In this document: in pieces, positions 1 to 7,048 of the stretch
Layout: every line of letters starts with the position of its first letter
How positions within the stretch are numbered: position 1 is the stretch's first letter
Source: Myxococcales bacterium
GTDB lineage: Bacteria; Myxococcota; Polyangia; Fen-1088
NCBI GenBank assembly: GCA_003155465.1
Contig: PMCR01000467.1
Coordinates: 1,791-14,421 of the forward strand
Direction: 5' to 3'
DNA: 12,631 nucleotides
Notes under the pieces: model-generated
What the model was told of the DNA's origin: nothing
The model's database searches: none
The model's input: the letters and a program-made list of their open reading frames with translations, nothing else
Position numbers and translations under genes: made by a program

Positions 1-198
1 TACGACGGCAGCGGCGGACAGAACCGGCGTCTCGAGGTCTTCCTCAACAATGCGGTCAGTGGCAAACGCGCAAGTGGCTGCACGAGCATCGTCGGCGACG
101 TGCAGCCGGAGGTCTGGCGCCCCGGCGACAAGTTGGTGCCGGTACAGAACCTGACCGCGCGCTTGCGCACCGGCGGCAACGCCGGCGAATCGGCGTAG
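1..198 (+). CDS. C-terminal fragment of an unrecognised protein
   Basis: Frame 1 is open from the first base to a TAG at 196-198, giving the last 65 residues of a protein that begins outside the window. The visible part is hydrophilic and rich in Gly, Asn, Arg and Val (for example LEVFLNNAVSG and VWRPGDKLVPVQNLTARLR). It has one cysteine, no membrane segment and no motif I can name. Alternating hydrophobic and polar residues hint at beta structure, which would suit an extracytoplasmic domain, but that is inference. It ends 15 bp before the stop of the convergent diguanylate cyclase, with no clear terminator between them. Function unknown. Reading-frame confidence is fair because the frame is open to the edge and the next gene starts on the other strand. 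Confidence 0.6.
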   Translation, partial: YDGSGGQNRRLEVFLNNAVSGKRASGCTSIVGDVQPEVWRPGDKLVPVQNLTARLRTGGNAGESA

Positions 199-213
199 CG
201 GGACGGATGTCTG

Positions 214-1305
214 CTAGCAAACCCGGTCACGACCGGCCTGCTTGGCGAGATAGAGCGCGTGGTCCGCTCGTTCGAACCAAGCCTTCTCGTCATCGTCAAC
301 TTCGATCCTGGCCAGCCCGACCGAGACGGTGACCGCGAGAGCTTCCGCCGACGCGCCGGCCACGCGCAGGGTGCGGATGCGGGCCAGCACGCGTTCGGCA
401 AGCACACGGGCATCTGCTTCGCTCGTCTCACGCAGAATCACCGCAAACTCATCCCCGCCCAGGCGGGCAACGAAGTCGCTCTTGCGCAGAAAAACCTTCA
501 CCAGGCTGTTGGCCACATTCCGTAGCACGCCATCGCCCGTCGCGTGGCCGTTGCAGTCATTGACCGTCTTGAAGTGATCGACGTCGACGATGAGCAGCGA
601 CATTGCCTGACCGAATGCCTTGTGCATCTCCACGCTGCGCGCCAGGTAGTCGTCGAATGCCTTGCGATTTGGGACACGCGTCAGCGGATCGGTTTCGCTT
701 TCCCGGCGCGCCGACTCGAGATCGTCACCGAGCGAGCGCACCTGCGCCCCAAGCATCTCCATCTGTCTGTGTTGGCGCTCGCTGCGCTCCTTGAGGATCT
801 CCTTGAAGGCGCGGACGGCATCCAGCACTTCTCGTTTGAGTTCATCCGTGGCGTTGCTCTCGACCAGCGTCTCCAGGCGGCTCATTTGTGCGCGCAGCCG
901 GCCGTCGATCTCTTCATCCTGGGTGAACGCCTGGCTAATGTTGCGGATGAACACCCAGATGACCTGACGCAAGTCCGCGGTCACGGTCACGGCCCGCTTG
1001 CAACTGCTCTGGCAATAGTCCCGCACGAACCGCCGCACAGCCTCCCATTCGCGCCGGCCCTTGCGCGTTCCCGCGTCGTCCTCCGGTGCGCCGGGCGGCG
1101 CCGTCGCCAAGGTGACATGTCTGGCCCAGGCCTCGGCGTTGGCCCGGAAGGTCGAAATATCCGTCCCCTCCTGTTCCAGGGCAAACTCGGCCACGCTGCG
1201 CAGAATTGCGGCAACCGTATCCAGCGCCGTGTCGGCAATCTGATTGCTGCCGAGCCCGTCTTCGGGAGGTTTGGTCTCAGATGGTCGCGGTGCTTTCCCG
1301 AACAT
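214..1305 (-). CDS. Diguanylate cyclase with GGDEF domain and I-site
   Basis: A 363-residue protein predicted to make cyclic di-GMP from two GTP. The GGDEF domain covers about residues 204-363. It has the entry motif DPLTRVPNR (206-214), the metal-binding DVDHFK (241-246), an intact GGDEF signature at 283-287, and RKSD at 274-277, exactly five residues before it, which is the canonical RxxD inhibitory site for product feedback. The closing part (VSVGLARI, ADHALYLAKQAGRDRV) is also typical. Residues 1-200 are mostly helical without a membrane segment. About 135-200 look like a coiled coil that could dimerise the cyclase. A CxxxC pair (98, 102) lies in the N-terminal part, which I cannot assign to a sensor family. 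The protein is therefore probably cytosolic. The ATG at 1305 is used. Its upstream region has a TTGACG -35-like box on the minus strand but no good -10 or Shine-Dalgarno. The cyclase call is near certain; the input signal is unknown. Confidence 0.96.
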   Translation of the reverse strand: MFGKAPRPSETKPPEDGLGSNQIADTALDTVAAILRSVAEFALEQEGTDISTFRANAEAWARHVTLATAPPGAPEDDAGTRKGRREWEAVRRFVRDYCQSSCKRAVTVTADLRQVIWVFIRNISQAFTQDEEIDGRLRAQMSRLETLVESNATDELKREVLDAVRAFKEILKERSERQHRQMEMLGAQVRSLGDDLESARRESETDPLTRVPNRKAFDDYLARSVEMHKAFGQAMSLLIVDVDHFKTVNDCNGHATGDGVLRNVANSLVKVFLRKSDFVARLGGDEFAVILRETSEADARVLAERVLARIRTLRVAGASAEALAVTVSVGLARIEVDDDEKAWFERADHALYLAKQAGRDRVC

Positions 1306-1415
1306 GACGACGGCTTTCAGAGTTCATCGGCAAGTCCGCCGTCAAGGTTGAGCCGGACGGAGTCGCGAGAATCGGAGGACCGCCGGAGAGCAGGCGACAG
1401 AGATCAGGCGCAGGC

Positions 1416-1445
1416 TTGCCGCACGGCGCGCAACTCCGCTATGCT
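1416..1445 (+). promoter_or_regulatory. Candidate sigma70-type promoter for the SDR gene
   Basis: TTGCCG (1416-1421) and TATGCT (1440-1445) are separated by 18 bp. This would start transcription near 1452, about 55 bases before the SDR start codon. Each box matches consensus at four of six positions. It lies in the 203-bp region between the divergent cyclase and SDR genes, where a promoter is expected. Inferred by eye only. Confidence 0.35.
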
Positions 1446-1495
1446 GGCATCCGACGTCATTCCCCTGCAGTGTCATTTTCAAAAAAGTCAGGAAA

Positions 1496-1501
1496 AAGGA
1501 G
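1496..1501 (+). promoter_or_regulatory. Ribosome binding site that decides the SDR start
   Basis: AAGGAG lies seven bases before the ATG at 1509. The reading frame is open further upstream to an ATG at 1416, but that start has no comparable site and would add 31 residues before the Rossmann fold. Confidence 0.8.
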
Positions 1502-1508
1502 CAACCCC

Positions 1509-2300
1509 ATGTCTAGTTCCCCTGGTCCGGTGAAGACCGCGCTCGTCACTGGAGCCTCCGGCGGCATTGGGTATGAGTTCGGCCGCCTTCTAGCCCAACA
1601 GGGATACAACCTGGTGCTGGTAGCCCGCAGCGCAGACCGTCTGGCCAAAATCGCCCTGGAACTGGCCGCCGCGTACCCAATAAGGACTGAAGTCATTTCC
1701 CTGGACTTGTCCCAGTCGGAAGCGGCCTCGCAGTTGTTCGCAGAAGTGGAGAGGCGCACGCTCACGGTCGACCTGCTGGTCAACAATGCGGGTTTTGGCG
1801 ATCTCGGCCCGTATGCGAACAGCGACTGGGAGACTCAGCGCCAGATGATCCAGTTGAATGTCACTACCTTGGCGCAACTTACCCGTGTCTTTCTTGCAGG
1901 AATGGTTCAGAGGAAGTCCGGCAAGATATTGAACGTCGGATCCACTGGCTCGTTCACACCGGTGCCGTACATGGCGGTCTACGCTGCGACCAAGGCGTTT
2001 GTGCTGAGCTTTTCCGAGGCCCTGTCTGCGGAGTTGCAAGGCACGGGCGTGACCGTAACCGCGCTGTGCCCGGGCGTGACCAAGACCAACTTCTTCCAGC
2101 GGTCCAAGTCCGAAAACATGCTGCTGAAGAAGTTGAACGAGATGGAAGCCCGCGACGTGGCCCGGATTGGCTATCGAGCCCTGATGAAAGGGAAACCCCG
2201 GGTGGTTTCCGGATGGTTCAACAAGATCATGATTGCTTCCACGCGCCTCGCCCCTCGGGATGCTGTGCTGTGGATGAGCAAACGGCTGATGCAACCGTGA
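1509..2300 (+). CDS. Short-chain dehydrogenase/reductase (classical SDR)
   Basis: A 263-residue NAD(P)-dependent oxidoreductase, the usual length for classical SDRs. The features seen are the nucleotide-binding TGASGGIG at 14-21, NNAG at 92-95, the structural Asn in LNV (117), and the catalytic Ser145, Tyr158 and Lys162 in the YAATK motif. A PG motif follows the active site (CPGV, 187-190). The basic residue after strand beta-2 (VLVAR, Arg40) suggests NADP(H) over NAD(H). The sequence is closest in style to the DltE/YqjQ-like 'SDR family oxidoreductase' group, whose substrates are mostly unknown, so none is assigned. There is no signal peptide, so it should be cytosolic; the C-terminal stretch from about 236 is moderately hydrophobic. 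The start at 1509 is set by the AAGGAG site. A glycosyltransferase gene follows 72 bp downstream on the same strand, possibly with its own promoter. Confidence 0.95.
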   Translation: MSSSPGPVKTALVTGASGGIGYEFGRLLAQQGYNLVLVARSADRLAKIALELAAAYPIRTEVISLDLSQSEAASQLFAEVERRTLTVDLLVNNAGFGDLGPYANSDWETQRQMIQLNVTTLAQLTRVFLAGMVQRKSGKILNVGSTGSFTPVPYMAVYAATKAFVLSFSEALSAELQGTGVTVTALCPGVTKTNFFQRSKSENMLLKKLNEMEARDVARIGYRALMKGKPRVVSGWFNKIMIASTRLAPRDAVLWMSKRLMQP

Positions 2301-2334
2301 GGGCGGCAAGACCCACACCCGCAGTTTGAGCGAA

Positions 2335-2363
2335 TAGAACCCGGTCCGGCGGCTGTGTATAGT
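2335..2363 (+). promoter_or_regulatory. Candidate promoter placing the glycosyltransferase start near the mRNA 5' end
   Basis: TATAGT at 2358-2363 is a good -10 box (five of six). A weak TAGAAC lies 17 bp upstream (2335-2340). Transcription would begin around 2370, only a few bases before the ATG at 2373, and no Shine-Dalgarno is visible. This suggests a leaderless or nearly leaderless message. Inference by eye. Confidence 0.35.
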
Positions 2364-2372
2364 GCGGCGCCT

Positions 2373-3605
2373 ATGAGCCGTTTCTCCCGCAACCCAGCCG
2401 GACGGCGCACCCCGCGCCGGGGGGTGGAGCCCACGCCCCCGGCGTCGGACGCCAACGCCCTGCCCTCGTGGCGACACCTGTTCACGGACGTGCTTCTGCC
2501 CTTTGCCTTGTCGCGTGCCCTGCTTGCTTTCGTGGCGTGGATTTTCGCGAACCAGCCGCGCGGGCTGACCTGGATTGCCGAATACGCGAAGCGCGGCTGG
2601 GGATTCACGCCCGTGCGCTGGATAGACGTGTGGGCGCGCTGGGACTCCGCGTGGTACCTCGACATCGCCAAGCAAGGCTATCTGCCCGGCGCCTACGCCG
2701 CTGGCCAGTACAGCAACATCGCTTTCTTTCCGGTGTTTCCCCAGACGGTGCGCCTGCTCTACCGTGCGCTGCCGGCGGGTTGGCAGGGCGACCAGGCGGC
2801 CGTCTTGCTCGGCATCACCGTGGCCAATCTCTGCGCGCTCGCGGCCCTCGGCCTGCTCTACTGGCACGTGCGCGAGCGTTTCGGCGACCGCGCGATGGCC
2901 GCGCGAGCCGTGGTGTTCCTGCTGGCGTTCCCGACCGCCTTCTTCCTGAGCTGCTTCTACACCGAGTCCATGTTCCTGCTGCTGGCGCTGGCCACCTACC
3001 ACACGGCGTGGAAAGGGCGCTGGGCCACGGCCGGTGTTCTCGGCGCTTTGCTGGCCGCCACACGCCCCACGGGTGTGTTGATTCTCGTCCCGCTGCTGTG
3101 GATGAGACTCGCGGCGGCCGACTTCAAGTTCGCACAACTCGGCGCGCGCGTGTGGTGGCTGGCGCTCGTTCCCACGGGCTTTGCAGCCTATGCCCTGTAT
3201 CTGTGGCGCCTGACCGGCGATGCCTCGGCCGTATTCACGGCGCAGGCCGCCTGGAATCGGCACTTCGCTTCGCCCCTGGCGCTCTTCGACGACCCGATCC
3301 CACCGTACGGCGATCCGGTCCACCTCGATCGCGTTCTCACGCTGGCCTTCGCCGCTCTGGCGGCCTGGCTGGTCAGCCGGCGGGCCTGGCGCACCGACGG
3401 CCTTGTGATCTGTGCCTTCCTCGTAGCGTTCGTATTCAGCGGCAAGGCGCTGTCGGCGTCGCGCTTCGTGCTCGTGGCTTTCCCGGCCTACGTGTGGCTG
3501 GCCAGCCTGCGCTCAGAAGCCGCTCGTCTGGCCTACCTCGGCGCGGCCGCGGTGGTGCAGACCACGCTCTGGGTATGCTGGGTGCTCATGCGCTGGGTGG
3601 CGTAG
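2373..3605 (+). CDS. Gpi18/PIG-V-like integral membrane glycosyltransferase
   Basis: A 410-residue multi-pass membrane protein with about nine or ten hydrophobic segments (roughly 40-58, 145-165, 176-196, 200-210, 216-242, 260-280, 322-336, 344-358, 364-380, 386-406). The early loop WARWDSAWYLDIAKQGY (87-103) is followed by NIAFFPVFP (115-123). Further on are PTAFFLSCFYTES (187-199), RPTG (231-234) and SASRFVLVAFPAY (361-373). This order is typical of bacterial relatives of the eukaryotic GPI mannosyltransferase Gpi18/PIG-V, GT-C enzymes that take a sugar from a polyprenyl-phosphate donor on the non-cytosolic face. The acidic residue in RWD is the likely catalytic region by family analogy. 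Acceptor and sugar are not known. The frame is open to a GTG at 2355, but the ATG at 2373 is preferred because the earlier codon overlaps the putative -10 box. The first 30 residues are basic and proline-rich. Its last 20 bases overlap the end of the convergent hybrid kinase gene. Confidence 0.85.
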   Translation: MSRFSRNPAGRRTPRRGVEPTPPASDANALPSWRHLFTDVLLPFALSRALLAFVAWIFANQPRGLTWIAEYAKRGWGFTPVRWIDVWARWDSAWYLDIAKQGYLPGAYAAGQYSNIAFFPVFPQTVRLLYRALPAGWQGDQAAVLLGITVANLCALAALGLLYWHVRERFGDRAMAARAVVFLLAFPTAFFLSCFYTESMFLLLALATYHTAWKGRWATAGVLGALLAATRPTGVLILVPLLWMRLAAADFKFAQLGARVWWLALVPTGFAAYALYLWRLTGDASAVFTAQAAWNRHFASPLALFDDPIPPYGDPVHLDRVLTLAFAALAAWLVSRRAWRTDGLVICAFLVAFVFSGKALSASRFVLVAFPAYVWLASLRSEAARLAYLGAAAVVQTTLWVCWVLMRWVA

Positions 3606-6600
3606 GCGCCAGCTCCGGTGTTGGCTGGCCTGTGCCTGACCCGGCCAGGAGCCTTCGCACTGCCGCCAGCAGGGCATCCGCGCCGTAGGGCTTGTGCAGG
3701 ATTGGGTCTTTGGCGGTGGTTTCGGCTTCGGCCCCCAACGATTCGGCGGCGTAGCCGCTCGAGAACAACACCGGAATCTCCGGGCGAAGGGCACGGCAAT
3801 GGGCGGCGACTTTGAAACCACTGAGTCCCGGCATCATGATGTCGAGAAAAAGCAGGTCGAACTGTCCGGGATCGGCGGCGAACCGATCGACCGCCTGCTG
3901 TCCGTCGGCTACCGCAACCACGCGCGCGCCGGCGCGACCGAGCACCTTTTCGGCAACCCGGCGAACCGCCTCGCTGTCTTCCGCGAGCAGAATCGTGGCC
4001 GCGAGGCGTGTCTGACCGTCGGTCCCCGGCTCGGTGGGCAGCATCTCCGTCGCGGTTTTCTCGTGGGTCTCACAGGGTAACAGCAGGACAAACTCCGTTC
4101 CCTGGCTGGGTTCGCTACGAGCCGCGATGTGCCCGCCGTGCTGCCGGACGATTCCGTATACAACCGCCAGCCCCAGGCCCGAACCCCTGTCGCGGGTCTT
4201 CGTCGTGAAGAATGGCTCGAAGATCCGATCCAAGACAGCCCGGATCATGCCGTGGCCGGTATCCGATACTGTGATACGGATGAACGGCCCGGCCGGCCGC
4301 TGGCAAAGCTGTCCCGCCGTCGTGGCGTCGAGCACCACCGGCTCGATCGCGATCGACAGTTGTCCGCCGTCGGGCATGGCGTCGCGGGCGTTGAGGCAAA
4401 GATTGAGCATGACCTGTTCGAGCTGGCCCTTGTCGGCCTCGGTCATCGCCGGCTGCGGGGCCGCGCGAAAATCGATGCGGATGTTCTCGGGAATCAGCCG
4501 CCGGATCATTGCCAGGTGGGTGGCCACCAAACCGTTGAGGTCGACACTCTCCCGCCGCAGCGCCTGCCGGCGTCCGAAGGCGAGCAGTTGCCGAGTGAGC
4601 TGGCTCGCCTGACCGACGGTGTTGGCGATCACGCCAAGCGCCTCCTCGGAGTCGCGGCGTTCGGCACCCGCTGCGAGCGCCAGGCTGGCGTTGCCCCCGA
4701 TCACCTGCAGCAGGTTGTTGAAGTCGTGGGCGATGCCACCGGCGAGCAGACCGACGGCTTCAAGCTTCTGCGCCTCCCGCAGCTGTTCCTCCAGCGCGCT
4801 CTGCCGGTCGGCGGCGTCGCGCAGATCGGTGATGTCGCGGATGAAGGAAAGCACGGCATCGGCACCGTCCCATTCGACGCGGGTCAGGCTCGACTGCACC
4901 CAGCGGTGCGAGCCGTCCTTCCTCAGGATCTGCCAGCCCGGATGAGGCGGAAGGTGCGCTCCGCCGAGCACAGCCTGGATCTGAGAGGTCAATTCGTAGC
5001 GGAACGCGGGAGCGACCTGTTCGATCCAGTCGCTCTGCCAAGGAAACTCCGCCGCGGTTTGGTACCCGAACATCTGGAGCGCGGCCGGATTCGCGTAGCG
5101 CACGCGTTCGTCCTGGTGAACCAGGATGCCGATGATCGCCGATTCGATCAGCGTGCGGTAGCGTTCTTCGCTCTGGCGGAGGGCGCGCTCGGTGGCGACG
5201 CGCTCGGTGATGTCGCGGGAGACGACCAGGACGGACTCGATCGCCCCGTCGCGGCCCATCTCGGGTGTAGCCCGCGACTCGAAACGCCGCAGCCCGCTCG
5301 GCGTCTTGAGATCAAATTCTACGGTGAGAGGCCGGCCGACGGCGAAGACCTGCCCGATGGTTCGCTGCCAAAGCACCATGGGCTCCGCGGAAGGCGCGAG
5401 TTCGCCCATCCCACCTCCGGTCGTCACCGCGGGGGATAACCCGGTCGCGCGGGCGAATGCGGGATTGGCATAATGGGCGCGTCCTTCGCGATCGAACCGC
5501 ACCACGAGGTCAGGCGAATTCTCGGCCAAAGTCCGCACCTGTTGCTCACGCTCGAAGATTTCCCGACGGGCTTGCTCGCGCTCTGAGACGTGCTTGCGCA
5601 GGGAATCGCGCATACGGCCGAGCGTGATGGACAGCAAATCGAGTTCGCTCAGATGGGAGCGCACCGGTGCGGTTTCGGTCAGGTCCAGTGAGGCGATTCG
5701 CCGGCTCTGCGCGGCCAGTTCGGCCAGAGGCTTGGAAAACCAACGGGCGAGGCGCAGCGCCAGCCAGGCCGCGGCCAGCAGGGCCAGAAGGCCGACCCCG
5801 GCGATGAGCCACTGCTGCTCGCGGGCCGCCGGAATGAGGTCGGACTCGGGCAGAAGCGCGCCGATCCAGAAACGGTGCTGGGAGCCGACTTCGAAAGGCG
5901 TGAATCCCGCCCACCACGTCTCGCCGTCGAGCGCGAGGCGAAAGCGATCCGGCTGGCCGCCATGGTCGGCCTGCCAGGTCGCCACCGCCGTCGCAACCTG
6001 CGGAGAGCCGGCTTCGGCAACCGGTTGCAGCGCCGGCACGTTTGCATCCGGCTTGACTTCGTTTCGTTTGTCCCGAGGCGGCCCCAGCAGCCTCCCGTCA
6101 TCGGTCAGTACGAACATCATCCCGCGCGGCGACGGCTGCACGGATGTCGTGAAGTGCACTATCTCGTCCAGAGGCAAGTCGTAGGTGACGACCAGGATTT
6201 CGCCCGACGGGTCGCGCGCGGCGACGGCCGCAGAGATGCTGGGGGCCCTGGCGGTATAGAGCGCGTAGACCTCGGTCCACGCCACCAGACTCGATGCGCT
6301 GGCCTGCGCCTCGGGCAGGGTCTGGTCCCGAAACGCCGCCATGGCCGCCTTGTACCAGGGTCGCTGCCGCCCATCGTAGCCGGCCAGGGACAGATCCCAT
6401 TTCTGCACCAGTTGTCGTCCCGCGTCCTCCCACAACGCCCAGCGACTGGTTTCGCCCCATTCGGCCGGCCGGAAGTCACGCGTCAGGAATTGCAAGCGGC
6501 GGGGGTCGGCCGGAGGCAGCCGATCCGCCACGGGTTTGAGGAGCGCGGATCGGCGGACGGGCTCGCTGTAGCGGAGGAGGAGAAGATGCGCGCCTTTCTG

Positions 6601-6963
6601 GTCGGCGAGCAGCATCGAATCGACCTTGGGCAGCGAGAACAGCCCCGGCATCAGCAGATCTCTGCGCGTGTCCGCGTCCTTGGCCGAGTACTGCCCCTGC
6701 CGGATCGCCGCATAGTCCTCGATCAGCTTCTGCCGGATTGGATCGAACAGATCCTGCAGTCGCACCTCCGCATCTCGCCCCAACGAGAACATCAGGGACC
6801 CGGCGACGTCGCGCGCCAGACGTGCGGTCCCGAGAAGTGACGCCGTCAACAAGCTGCCCAAGACCAACAACACGAGGAGCGCGAAGGCAATCAGCAACCC
6901 ACCGCGGATGCTGACCGCCCGACGAGGAAGACCTTGCTCGGAGGAACCTTGTTCTTGCTTCAC
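3586..6963 (-). CDS. Hybrid sensor histidine kinase (dCache-HAMP-PAS-PAS-HisKA-HATPase-REC)
   Basis: A 1125-residue inner-membrane hybrid kinase. In order: TM1 about 21-45; a periplasmic sensor about 50-372 with YDGRQRPWYK at 196-205, the hallmark of double-Cache ligand-binding domains; TM2 about 384-406; HAMP about 407-459; PAS1 about 472-590; PAS2 about 598-715; HisKA with the phospho-accepting His746 in GGIAHDFNN; and a HATPase domain with Asn858 (NARDAM), Asp901 (DTGHGM) and the GSGLGL lid (927-932). A C-terminal receiver (about 989-1105) has the acidic pair 995-996, phospho-acceptor Asp1041 (LDIMMPG) and Lys1091. All catalytic residues are present. No DNA-binding output is attached, and no separate regulator lies beside it, so phosphate probably passes to a partner elsewhere. 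The start is uncertain. The frame is open to an ATG at 7137 inside the upstream gene; GTG at 6996 or 6963 is likelier, and 6963 is used. The upstream neighbour is the CDP-alcohol transferase, stop 85 bp away. The 3' end overlaps the glycosyltransferase gene by 20 bp. Confidence 0.95.
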   Translation of the reverse strand: MKQEQGSSEQGLPRRAVSIRGGLLIAFALLVLLVLGSLLTASLLGTARLARDVAGSLMFSLGRDAEVRLQDLFDPIRQKLIEDYAAIRQGQYSAKDADTRRDLLMPGLFSLPKVDSMLLADQKGAHLLLLRYSEPVRRSALLKPVADRLPPADPRRLQFLTRDFRPAEWGETSRWALWEDAGRQLVQKWDLSLAGYDGRQRPWYKAAMAAFRDQTLPEAQASASSLVAWTEVYALYTARAPSISAAVAARDPSGEILVVTYDLPLDEIVHFTTSVQPSPRGMMFVLTDDGRLLGPPRDKRNEVKPDANVPALQPVAEAGSPQVATAVATWQADHGGQPDRFRLALDGETWWAGFTPFEVGSQHRFWIGALLPESDLIPAAREQQWLIAGVGLLALLAAAWLALRLARWFSKPLAELAAQSRRIASLDLTETAPVRSHLSELDLLSITLGRMRDSLRKHVSEREQARREIFEREQQVRTLAENSPDLVVRFDREGRAHYANPAFARATGLSPAVTTGGGMGELAPSAEPMVLWQRTIGQVFAVGRPLTVEFDLKTPSGLRRFESRATPEMGRDGAIESVLVVSRDITERVATERALRQSEERYRTLIESAIIGILVHQDERVRYANPAALQMFGYQTAAEFPWQSDWIEQVAPAFRYELTSQIQAVLGGAHLPPHPGWQILRKDGSHRWVQSSLTRVEWDGADAVLSFIRDITDLRDAADRQSALEEQLREAQKLEAVGLLAGGIAHDFNNLLQVIGGNASLALAAGAERRDSEEALGVIANTVGQASQLTRQLLAFGRRQALRRESVDLNGLVATHLAMIRRLIPENIRIDFRAAPQPAMTEADKGQLEQVMLNLCLNARDAMPDGGQLSIAIEPVVLDATTAGQLCQRPAGPFIRITVSDTGHGMIRAVLDRIFEPFFTTKTRDRGSGLGLAVVYGIVRQHGGHIAARSEPSQGTEFVLLLPCETHEKTATEMLPTEPGTDGQTRLAATILLAEDSEAVRRVAEKVLGRAGARVVAVADGQQAVDRFAADPGQFDLLFLDIMMPGLSGFKVAAHCRALRPEIPVLFSSGYAAESLGAEAETTAKDPILHKPYGADALLAAVRRLLAGSGTGQPTPELAPTPPSA

Positions 6964-7007
6964 GGTGGAACCCAGTTGCGCCGCTGGCAACTGCACATGG
7001 CCCGGCG

Positions 7008-7013
7008 ATTGTA
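7008..7013 (-). promoter_or_regulatory. Candidate -10 box for the hybrid kinase gene
   Basis: The minus strand reads TACAAT here, five of six matches to the -10 consensus, between the upstream gene's stop (7049) and the proposed GTG starts (6996, 6963). No convincing -35 lies at the right distance. If active, transcription would start near 7001, leaving a leader of about 38 bases before the GTG at 6963. The alternative is simple read-through from the upstream gene. Confidence 0.3.
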
Positions 7014-7048
7014 CACCCAGCGGAGAAGATGGAGCGAGGGAAGGTAGC

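Noticed and set aside
1306..1400. A TTGACG -35-like box for the cyclase gene on the minus strand
   Set aside because: No acceptable -10 hexamer lies 16-18 bp downstream, so it was not listed as a promoter.
544..1533. A 329-codon plus-strand frame
   Set aside because: It is antisense to the GGDEF gene, whose motifs are unmistakable, and runs past that gene's start and into the next gene's start without any recognisable domain.
1590..3323. A 577-codon open frame on the minus strand
   Set aside because: It runs antisense to the SDR and the glycosyltransferase, both of which show clear family motifs. Its translation is dominated by Gly, Arg, Gln, His and Glu with no domain, typical of the antisense shadow of GC-rich genes.
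4129..5439. A 436-codon plus-strand frame
   Set aside because: It lies entirely within the hybrid kinase on the opposite strand, where PAS, HisKA and HATPase motifs are continuous.
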